From: Clostridia bacterium
GTDB taxonomy: Bacteria; Bacillota; Clostridia; Christensenellales; UBA1242
NCBI GenBank assembly: GCA_017523305.1
Contig: JAFWWV010000166.1
Location: forward strand, 1 to 39,477
Direction: 5' to 3'
DNA: 39,477 nt
The notes under the pieces are model-generated. The model had not been told where the DNA came from. It worked only from the letters and a program-made list of their open reading frames with translations, and searched no databases. Positions 33,203 to 39,477 of this stretch are shown here, in pieces. The position numbers and the translations under genes were made by a program. How positions within the stretch are numbered: position 1 is the stretch's first letter; each line of letters starts with the position of its first letter.

Positions 33203-34123
33203 TTACCTTAATATAATAATTTCTTCTTCAAGTATTATATCAAATTTTTTTAAAACTGTCTTTTTAATTTTAGCAATTAATTTAAAAACTTGTTTAAATG
33301 TTGCTTGACCACTTTCGTTAACAATAAAACCACAGTGTTTAGAAGAAATTTTTGCCCCACCACACGCAACACCTTTCAGTTTTGACCTTTGTATTAAAAC
33401 AGGCGCAAACGCGTTTAAAGGGCGTTTAAAGACGCTACCAGCACTTGGCATATTATAAGGTTGCATTTTTCTTCGTTTTTCGTAATTATCAAAACACAAT
33501 TTTTCTATTATACTACTTTCACTTTTTTCTAAACAAAAAATTACTTTTAAAATAACAAAATTATTATTTGTAAAAAAACTTTTGCGATAATCAAACTCTA
33601 AAGAAGATTTTTGCTTTTTATATATTTTGTAGCCATCAGTATAATAAACACAATCAACAACATTTTTTATTTCTCCACCAAAACTTCCTGCGTTCATTTT
33701 TACAGCACCACCCACACTTCCTGGTATGCCATAGCTCCACTCTAACCCAGTTAAATTATTTTTTATTGCAAAGTGATTTAGTTTAAATAAACTAACACCA
33801 CTACCACATATAATTTTATTTTTTCGGACAACAATATTATTAAGAGATATTTTTAAAATTAAAATTTTACATACTTTATCACTTGCCAATAAATTACTGC
33901 CTTGCCCTAAAATAAAATATCTAATAGAATATTTATTTGCTAAATTTAATATTTTTAACAAAATATTTACTTCTTTAATTTCAATAAAATATTTTATTTT
34001 TCCACCTATTTTAAAGGTTGTTAAATCTTTAAAACTTTTATCACTTTTAACTTCAATATTTGAAATTTGTGATTTTAGTATTTTTATAAATTTAGGCATT
34101 GTTATCTTGTTTGTTTTTTGCAT
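33203..34123 (-). CDS. murB: UDP-N-acetylenolpyruvoylglucosamine reductase MurB
   Basis: 306 aa FAD enzyme of peptidoglycan precursor synthesis. FAD-binding motifs: TTFKIGGKIKYF (35-46), LGQGSNLLASD (72-82) and WSYGIPGSVGGAVKMNAGSFGG in pieces near 128-150. The catalytic serine is in MPSAGSVFKRP, and the catalytic glutamate in LEEEIIIL at the C-terminus. Length and motifs indicate the shorter type II MurB. No convincing ribosome binding site precedes ATG 34123; ATG for MPKFIK nine residues in is an alternative start. Many Lys and Ile codons reflect AT bias. Confidence 0.95.
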   Translation of the reverse strand: MQKTNKITMPKFIKILKSQISNIEVKSDKSFKDLTTFKIGGKIKYFIEIKEVNILLKILNLANKYSIRYFILGQGSNLLASDKVCKILILKISLNNIVVRKNKIICGSGVSLFKLNHFAIKNNLTGLEWSYGIPGSVGGAVKMNAGSFGGEIKNVVDCVYYTDGYKIYKKQKSSLEFDYRKSFFTNNNFVILKVIFCLEKSESSIIEKLCFDNYEKRRKMQPYNMPSAGSVFKRPLNAFAPVLIQRSKLKGVACGGAKISSKHCGFIVNESGQATFKQVFKLIAKIKKTVLKKFDIILEEEIIILR

Positions 34124-34162
34124 ATGTTTTTATATGTTTTTTATAGAGATTTAGTTAATGAT

Positions 34163-35290
34163 TTATATAAATAAACTATTAAAAGAATTTTTATTATTAT
34201 TTTCTATTTGTTGATAAGAACTAAAAACATTAACTGAAGATAACTGTTTTTGTAAAGAAGACTCAAAATCTTTCATATATCCATTTGAATATATACTTTT
34301 ATTAGTTGTAGAAAACAATCCGTAATTTGCTAAATTATTTTGAGAAAAAGACATTGTTAAAAATTTAGAAAAAGATTTTGCATAGTTGGTTTTTATTTTT
34401 GTTAAGTTTTTATTAGCACCAATATATTGAATTAAATCTGTATAACCAGATAAAAATGTATAATTACAAGAAGACAAACTTCCATTTAATTCTCTATTTT
34501 TACATCTAGCAACATCACGTGCTGTACCTAAAAGAGAAATGCTTTTTTTAGAAATAAAGTTTGTATAAGCATTATAAGTTGAAGAAAACTCTAAGATGTT
34601 TGATTTATTAATGTCTTTTAAACCTTGTTTTAACAAAACTTCACTTGAATTGATAAAAGAAGAAGACGTAATAGACAATCCTTTAATTTCTTTTTTATTT
34701 ATCTTTTTACAAGAAAAGGTTTTATCAAATTTTTCTTTTGAATTTGGTAATAGATTTTGGTGAGAAATTAAACAATAACCCGACAAAATATAAGGATAAG
34801 CATAAACTTCATTGTTAATTTTTGAATATTCTATTAAATCTGTTCTCACATTAGAATTGTTTTCTAACTGCGTTAAGTAACCAGAAATTAAGTAACCTAC
34901 TCCTACCCCAAACGAAAACATATCAGGAATAATATTTTGTTTTAAATTAAGGATTAGTTGTTGCTCGTCCATTTTTGTTACCGAAATAAAACAATTATTA
35001 TTTTGTTTATTAAAATTAATTGCTTGTTTTTCAATAAATTTTACTCTACTATTTGTTCCCCCTTCAAAAGTTTCTATATGCCATAAATTTAAAACAATTT
35101 TTTCCTTATCTTCTAAATTTAGATATTTATTTAAATTTAACTCGTAATTTTTTTTATTAAAAATGAAATTAGGAGCAAAAATTAAAAAGATTATAGATAA
35201 AAAACAAATTAATCCCTTTAAAACTTTTTTATTAAATAAAAGACTAAAAATTTTTAAAAATCTATTTTTTAAAAAAATAAAAAACTGCAT
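34163..35290 (-). CDS. Membrane-anchored solute-binding-like protein
   Basis: 375 aa. One hydrophobic segment (about residues 24-42) after a basic N-terminus, with no lipobox Cys, suggests a signal anchor or cleaved signal. The following region (KIVLNLWHIETFEGGTN, FIEKQAINFNKQNN, PDMFSFGVGVGYLISGYL in outline) resembles type 1 extracellular sugar-binding proteins, as do NEVYAYPYILSGYCLI and LGTARDVAR. No ABC permease or ATPase gene is adjacent, so it is an orphan. ATG 35290 lies in the 3' arm of the uvrC terminator, has no ribosome binding site, and is the only standard start between the TAG at about -40 and the hydrophobic segment. Confidence 0.6.
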   Translation of the reverse strand: MQFFIFLKNRFLKIFSLLFNKKVLKGLICFLSIIFLIFAPNFIFNKKNYELNLNKYLNLEDKEKIVLNLWHIETFEGGTNSRVKFIEKQAINFNKQNNNCFISVTKMDEQQLILNLKQNIIPDMFSFGVGVGYLISGYLTQLENNSNVRTDLIEYSKINNEVYAYPYILSGYCLISHQNLLPNSKEKFDKTFSCKKINKKEIKGLSITSSSFINSSEVLLKQGLKDINKSNILEFSSTYNAYTNFISKKSISLLGTARDVARCKNRELNGSLSSCNYTFLSGYTDLIQYIGANKNLTKIKTNYAKSFSKFLTMSFSQNNLANYGLFSTTNKSIYSNGYMKDFESSLQKQLSSVNVFSSYQQIENNNKNSFNSLFI

Positions 35291-35309
35291 ACATAAATAT
35301 ATGCAGTTT
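35282..35309 (-). terminator. uvrC terminator overlapping the next start codon
   Basis: 10-bp stem AAACTGCATA/TATGCAGTTT with an 8-nt loop, followed on the minus strand by TTTTTTATTTTTTT. The ATG of the solute-binding-like gene (35288-35290) lies inside its 3' arm. Confidence 0.8.
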
Positions 35310-35338
35310 AATATATTATTTAGGACAAACTAAAACAA

Positions 35339-37153
35339 TTAATCTAATTCTTCAAGTTTTTTAATAATCTCCCCTGCCAACTTTGGTGTTATACCAGGAA
35401 CTTGAATTAAATCATCAGCTGTTGCTTTTTTCATACGTTTAACAGTTTTAAATTTAGAAATTAAGTTTGCTCTTTTTACTTTGCCTAAACCTTCAATTTC
35501 ATTAAGAATACTTTTTACTTGTTTTTTCTTTCTAAGTTTTCTGTGGAAAGTTACAGCAAAACGGTGAGCTTCATCTCTTACTTTTTGTAAGAGTTTTAAC
35601 TCATCATCATCTTTACTTAATTTTACAGAAAGTGGATTATCTTCAACAAAAATTTCTTCTTGTTTTTTCGCTAAACTTATTACATCAATATTTTGGTTGT
35701 AAGATTTAATTAAATCACGGCAGATATTAATTTGACCTTTACCACCATCAATTAAAATAAGGTTTGGCGCTGATGAAAAACTTATATCATCGCTACCTAA
35801 CTTTTCTAACCTACGAGTAATACTTTCTTTTAAACTTTCAAAGTCGTTTGGACCAACAACTTCTTTAATTTTAAATTTTCTATAATGTTTAGATGCTTTT
35901 GAACCATTTACAAAAACAACCATACTACATACAGAACTTGTTCCAGAGATATTAGAAATATCATAACCTTCAATTCTTAAAGGTAAATTCCTTAAATTTA
36001 ATTTATCTTTAATACCTTGTAAAATTTCTAATTTCTTTGATTTCTTTTTAACTTCTAACTCACAATTTTTTGTTAAATATTCATTTGCATTATTATTAGC
36101 TTGGATGATAAGTTGTTTGTTAGTTGCTTTTGTTGGCACAGAAACTTCAATTTTTTTACCTAATTGTTCGCTTAATGATTTAAATAAAGCATCTTCCAAA
36201 TCAACTTCAAATGGTAACAATATTTTTTCTGGCAATAAAGCATTAACATTATAGTATTGAGTTAAGAAAGAAATTAACATTTGTTCATCATCAATACCAA
36301 AGTTATCAAAGTGATAATTTTTTACACCCATCATCTTGCCTTGACGAATTACTAAAACTGAGAAAACTGTAAATATATCGCTTTTTGCAAAACCAAAGAC
36401 ATCAATATTAGCAGTATTTGGTAAAGCAGTGATTGTTTTTTCTCTAAGTTTTAAAAGCATAAATTTTAAATCTCTTAGTTTGATAGCTAATTCAAAGTTT
36501 TCTATTTCAACGGCTTGATCCATTTTTTTGCAAATTATATCGTATACAGCTGTATCTTTACCATTTAAAAAGTCATATACATTTGGCAAGAGTTTTGCAT
36601 AATCTTCTTTTGTAATTTTGCACATACATGGTGCTGAACAAAGACCAAGAGAATAATTTAAGCATCCCCTATGCATTTTATTATTAGCCTTAATTTTTTT
36701 ATCACAAGTTCTCACTGGATAAGCATAGTTAACTGCATTAACAACATCATATGCATTTATACCAAAATATGGACCAAAATATTTTGCATTATCCTTTTTA
36801 ACTTTTCTTACAACTTCAAGTTTAGGAAAATCTACACTTGCATCTATTTTAATATAAGGATAAGACTTTCCATCTTTTAAAAGAATGTTATAAAAAGGTT
36901 GATGTTTTTTTATTAAATTACTTTCTAAAACTAAAGCATCGAGTTCCGAATTAGTTAAAATATAACTAAAGTCTGCAACTTGAGAAACCATACTTTTAAC
37001 TTTTTCGGTATGGTTCTTATTTAAAAAATATTGACTTACACGGTTTTTTAACTTTCTTGCTTTGCCGATATAAATTACATTACCAAATCTATCTTTCATA
37101 ATGTAAACACCTGGAGATAAAGGTAATGTAGTTAATTTTTCTTTAATATCCAT
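35339..37153 (-). CDS. uvrC: Excinuclease ABC subunit C
   Basis: 604 aa, standard length. It makes both incisions in nucleotide excision repair. The GIY-YIG domain lies at 12-90 (GVYIMKDRFGNVIYIGKARKLKNRV in outline). A Cys cluster CLNYSLGLCSAPC lies near 161-173, where UvrC carries an iron-sulphur cluster. The UVR motif is near 208-232 (ENFELAIKLRDLK), the RNase H-like nuclease follows (EGYDISNISG, SAPNLILIDGGKGQ in outline), and the C-terminus has tandem helix-hairpin-helix units (IEGLGKVKRANLI, VPGITPKLAGEII). ATG 37153 has AAAGGT about 9 nt upstream. Confidence 0.97.
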   Translation of the reverse strand: MDIKEKLTTLPLSPGVYIMKDRFGNVIYIGKARKLKNRVSQYFLNKNHTEKVKSMVSQVADFSYILTNSELDALVLESNLIKKHQPFYNILLKDGKSYPYIKIDASVDFPKLEVVRKVKKDNAKYFGPYFGINAYDVVNAVNYAYPVRTCDKKIKANNKMHRGCLNYSLGLCSAPCMCKITKEDYAKLLPNVYDFLNGKDTAVYDIICKKMDQAVEIENFELAIKLRDLKFMLLKLREKTITALPNTANIDVFGFAKSDIFTVFSVLVIRQGKMMGVKNYHFDNFGIDDEQMLISFLTQYYNVNALLPEKILLPFEVDLEDALFKSLSEQLGKKIEVSVPTKATNKQLIIQANNNANEYLTKNCELEVKKKSKKLEILQGIKDKLNLRNLPLRIEGYDISNISGTSSVCSMVVFVNGSKASKHYRKFKIKEVVGPNDFESLKESITRRLEKLGSDDISFSSAPNLILIDGGKGQINICRDLIKSYNQNIDVISLAKKQEEIFVEDNPLSVKLSKDDDELKLLQKVRDEAHRFAVTFHRKLRKKKQVKSILNEIEGLGKVKRANLISKFKTVKRMKKATADDLIQVPGITPKLAGEIIKKLEELD

Positions 37154-37204
37154 TTTATTCTACCTTTTTAGTTTTTCACAAAAAAGTGATTTTTCTACAA
37201 CTTA

Positions 37205-37233
37205 AGATTACCACAAATTTGATATTTAATCAA
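37205..37233 (-). promoter_or_regulatory. uvrC promoter
   Basis: TTGATT (37228-37233), 17 nt, TAATCT (37205-37210) preceded by an extended -10 TGG on the minus strand. Confidence 0.65.
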
Positions 37234-37300
37234 ATAAAAACATATTTAGTATTAAATATAGTCTACCCTATTAAAAATAAAAAAACATAAAAATTATAAT

Positions 37301-37333
37301 TTGTCGCAAATAAAAAAAATGTGTCATATAATA
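37301..37333 (+). promoter_or_regulatory. Promoter region of the small Cys-rich protein
   Basis: CATATAATA (37325-37333) contains TATAAT and also fits the sigma-K/sigma-E -10 (CATAnnnTA). Upstream, TTTGTCGCAAA (37300-37309 area) has a one-mismatch 0A-box core TGTCGCA (37302-37308). Which sigma factor uses it is open. Confidence 0.45.
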
Positions 37334-37382
37334 CTGCTGATTATATTTAGGTTTAGAAGTATTAATTTTTAGGGGGAAAAAT

Positions 37383-37595
37383 ATGGATAATACATTTTTT
37401 ATAATTTTAACTTTACTTATTTCTATTTTTACTTCTGCTACAGACACTAATTTAAACAACAATACTAACTTTTTATTACTACTACTTCTTGCTTTAGGTG
37501 GAAGCAATAATGGTTGTGGTTGCAATAGTTGCTGTAATAACAGTTGTGGTTGTAATAATGGATGCAGAAATTGTGGAAGCAGATTATTTTTTTAA
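37383..37595 (+). CDS. Small hydrophobic Cys/Gly/Asn-rich protein (70 aa)
   Basis: ATG 37383 has GGGGG 6 nt upstream. Two hydrophobic stretches (FFIILTLLISIF and FLLLLLLALGG) are followed by a tail of CGC/CC/NGC repeats with nine Cys in about 25 residues, ending GSRLFF. This layout is common among small spore-coat or sporulation-associated proteins of Clostridia and Bacillus, but I cannot name a family. Own promoter, strong ribosome binding site and strong terminator support a real gene. The reverse-strand frame over the same bases is a shadow. Confidence 0.8.
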   Translation: MDNTFFIILTLLISIFTSATDTNLNNNTNFLLLLLLALGGSNNGCGCNSCCNNSCGCNNGCRNCGSRLFF

Positions 37596-37597
37596 CA

Positions 37598-37628
37598 AAA
37601 AAAAACACTTGATACAAGTGTTTTTTTT
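37598..37628. terminator. Bidirectional terminator
   Basis: Stem CACTTG/CAAGTG plus eight A-T pairs, ATA loop. Serves the Cys-rich gene on the plus strand and trpS on the minus strand. Confidence 0.88.
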
Positions 37629-37640
37629 ATTTTATTTTTA

Positions 37641-38630
37641 CTAAAAAGTTACAAGTCCAACTTTCTTATATACCTTATTTAGCTTCTTTTTTGCCAAATA
37701 ACGTGCCTTTTCAGCTCCTTCAGCCATAATCTTTTCAAGATACTTTTTATCTGCTTTTAGAGCATTTAATTTTTCTCTTACAGGAGATAAAACATCAATA
37801 ACAGCTTGAGCTGTACGAGTTTTAAGGTCTCCATAACCACAACCTTCGAATTCTTTTTCAGCTTGTTCAATGGTAATTTTCTTCATAGCTGAATAAATTG
37901 TTAATAAGTTTGATACACCAGGTTGTTCATCACAATATTTAATTCTATTTAAACTATCGGTTACTGCTCTTTTGAACTTTCTCATAATAGTTTCATTATC
38001 ATCTTCGATATAGATAACATCATTATCGTTATCACCTGATTTTGCCATTTTTTTAGTTGGGTCTAATAAACCCATAATTTTAGCGCCTGTTTTAGGCACT
38101 ATACCTTTTGGAATTGCAAAAGTTTCACCATACTTAGCATTAAACCTTGTTGCGATATCACGGCAAATTTCGACGTGTTGCATTTGGTCTATACCTACTG
38201 GAACAACGTTTGTATCGTAAAGTAAGATATCTGCAGCCATTAACATTGGATATGTAAATAAACCAACAGAAATGTTTTTATTTTTAGCTTTAGCATCCTT
38301 AAATTGTGTCATACGACTTGCTTCACCAAAATAAGTTGTACAATTCATTATCCAACCAAGTTCAGCGTGTTCTTTAACGTGTGATTGGCAATATATAATA
38401 CTTTTTTCTGGGTCTAAACCAAAAGCTAAAAAAGTTGCTATTTGGCTATAAATATTATCCTTTAATTCTTGCCTATCAATATTTATTGTTAAGGAGTGTA
38501 AATCTGCAACACAAAATATTGAATTGTAGTTTTCTTGCATTTCGCTCCAATTTTTTATAGCTCCTATATAATTACCTAGTGTAAGTTTTCCTGTTGGTTT
38601 TGTAGCGCTATACAATATTTCTTTTTGCAT
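37641..38630 (-). CDS. trpS: Tryptophanyl-tRNA synthetase
   Basis: 329 aa class I synthetase that charges tRNA-Trp. The HIGH-type motif is TGKLTLGN (13-20), the KMSKS-type loop is KKMAKSGDN, and DADI-like AADILLYDTNVVPVGIDQMQHVE (in outline) binds tryptophan. ATG 38630 has GGAG about 15 nt upstream, a long spacing. No T-box leader is present: the upstream gene ends only 34 nt away. Confidence 0.96.
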   Translation of the reverse strand: MQKEILYSATKPTGKLTLGNYIGAIKNWSEMQENYNSIFCVADLHSLTINIDRQELKDNIYSQIATFLAFGLDPEKSIIYCQSHVKEHAELGWIMNCTTYFGEASRMTQFKDAKAKNKNISVGLFTYPMLMAADILLYDTNVVPVGIDQMQHVEICRDIATRFNAKYGETFAIPKGIVPKTGAKIMGLLDPTKKMAKSGDNDNDVIYIEDDNETIMRKFKRAVTDSLNRIKYCDEQPGVSNLLTIYSAMKKITIEQAEKEFEGCGYGDLKTRTAQAVIDVLSPVREKLNALKADKKYLEKIMAEGAEKARYLAKKKLNKVYKKVGLVTF

Positions 38631-38664
38631 TTTTTACAAAATTTCTCCTTTTAACAATATTTTT

Positions 38665-39477
38665 TTATTTTACTTCAACTTCTTTTTTTTCTGTTTTCTT
38701 TTCAGTTTTTTTAGGTTTTGTTGAAGGTTCTTTTTTTGAAGAAGTTTTCTTTTCTACCTTTTTAGTTTTAGGTTCTTTAACTTCTTCTTTTTTTTCTTCT
38801 TTAGTTTCTTCTTTAGTTTCTTCAGTTTTTACAACTGTTTCTTTTTCTTCGGTTTTGCTTTCTTTTGGTATTGGCATAGTATTTTTATCTATAATACCTA
38901 ATTGCTCTTCTTGTTCCTGTCTATTCTTTTCACGGGCTTTATTAAGTTCCATAACATATTTCATATGGTTTTCTTTTAACTCAATATTACCTGTAACAAC
39001 AACGCTTATTAATGCTGCAATAGGTGGAGCAAAAAGCATACCCATAATATCAAACATAGCACCACCAACTAAAATTGAAATGATAACTACTAATGAACTT
39101 ACCTTTAAATGTTTTCCTGTAATAAAAGGAATAATAAGGTTAAACTCAATTGTAGTAACAATAATAGTTGCAAGAGCCATATATAAAGCTGAATTTAAGG
39201 AGTTAAATATCAATGTTATCAATACTGCTGGTACAGCACCAATGTAGATACCAAAGTATGGAATAAAGTTAAATAGACCAATAATTAAAGCTAACTCCCA
39301 AGTAAACTCAAGACCTAAAATTTCAAAAGTTAAGCCAAGAGAACCAAAGATAATTGCAAATTCAATAAGTTTTGTAATTAAATAGTTGAAAAGAATTTTG
39401 TTTGCATTATTTGTCATAACACAAATTTCATCTGCTTTTTCTTTTCTAAAATGACTATAGGTAAATCTTCTTGCAAA
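38665..39477 (-). CDS. AI-2E family permease, N-terminus outside the window
   Basis: At least 270 codons; the frame is open to the window edge, 20 codons beyond the ATG at 39417. The visible part holds the last membrane helices of the PerM/YtvI/AI-2E family, with the family motif FNFIPYFGIYIGAVPAVLI near the middle, and IPFITGKHLKVSSLVVIISILVGG and FDIMGMLFAPPIAALI (in outline) after it. About 95 C-terminal residues form a Lys/Glu/Thr-rich cytoplasmic tail (KTEEKETV, KEETKEEKKEE, KPKKTEKKTEKK). Substrates of this family vary; some act as sodium/proton antiporters. trpS follows after 34 nt. Confidence 0.85.
   Translation of the reverse strand, partial: FARRFTYSHFRKEKADEICVMTNNANKILFNYLITKLIEFAIIFGSLGLTFEILGLEFTWELALIIGLFNFIPYFGIYIGAVPAVLITLIFNSLNSALYMALATIIVTTIEFNLIIPFITGKHLKVSSLVVIISILVGGAMFDIMGMLFAPPIAALISVVVTGNIELKENHMKYVMELNKAREKNRQEQEEQLGIIDKNTMPIPKESKTEEKETVVKTEETKEETKEEKKEEVKEPKTKKVEKKTSSKKEPSTKPKKTEKKTEKKEVEVK

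Noticed and set aside
37271..37525. Minus-strand frame across the Cys-rich gene
   Set aside because: No start signals, and the plus-strand gene has promoter, ribosome binding site and terminator.
38631..38664. T-box leader for trpS
   Set aside because: Only 34 nt separate trpS from the upstream gene, too short for a T-box.
1..39477. CRISPR array, IS element, prophage or tRNA/rRNA genes
   Set aside because: I looked for regular direct repeats with spacers, transposase motifs, phage genes and conserved RNA motifs and saw none; a tRNAscan and repeat search would be decisive.

Overview
The window looks like a piece of chromosome from a very AT-rich (by eye well under 35% G+C), endospore-forming member of the Clostridia, probably an uncultured anaerobe. 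Evidence for a spore former is direct: spo0A, spoIIR, sleB, ypeB, a SipL-like SPOCS/LysM protein and spmAB are all present. Strong AAGGAG-type ribosome binding sites, TTGACA/TATAAT promoters and hairpin-plus-U terminators fit a Firmicute. No rRNA, tRNA, CRISPR array, transposase or phage gene was seen. The lineage below class level cannot be fixed from the sequence alone.

Layout. (1) 2-8284, plus strand: the C-terminal part of a giant secreted Ig-like repeat protein held by one C-terminal membrane helix. (2) 8385-14966, minus strand: idi, veg, sipL-like, spoIIR, sleB, ypeB and then a Rho-like gene. The last encodes a protein with the Rho N-terminal and RNA-binding regions, but its ATPase domain has lost the Walker A and Walker B signatures. 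(3) 15036-19758, minus strand: a 53-codon Asp-rich ORF, a twin zinc-ribbon protein with an acidic tail, spo0A, a lipoprotein and an unrecognised protein. (4) 19896-26011: rsmA-tatD (minus), diverging from spmA-spmB (plus); then a candidate small RNA with its own promoter and terminator; then holB-ricT-trmN6-like (minus) and greA (minus). (5) 26300-26563, plus: a small conserved-looking protein. (6) 26624-37153, minus: murB-PHP-whiA-dnaE-pfkA, an orphan solute-binding-like protein and uvrC. (7) 37383-37595, plus: a small Cys-rich protein. (8) 37641-39477, minus: trpS and an AI-2E-type permease that runs off the window.

How the genes fit together. Sporulation is the main theme. Spo0A is the master regulator. 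SpoIIR is the forespore signal that triggers processing of pro-sigma-E. SipL-like protein would tie the coat and cortex together. SpmA/B act in spore core dehydration. SleB/YpeB are stored in the spore and break the cortex at germination. Unusually, spoIIR, sleB and ypeB form one tight row. The remainder is housekeeping: replication and repair (dnaE, holB, uvrC, tatD), rRNA/tRNA modification (rsmA, trmN6-like), transcription (greA), glycolysis (pfkA), wall synthesis (murB), isoprenoids (idi) and translation (trpS).

Points most worth a second look: the ATPase-dead Rho-like gene and the hairpin over its ribosome binding site; the roughly 120-nt candidate ncRNA at 22617-22736; an in-frame TAA that cuts a plausible Lys/Asn-rich tail off RicT; and several junctions where a terminator hairpin and the next gene's promoter, ribosome binding site or start codon share the same bases.
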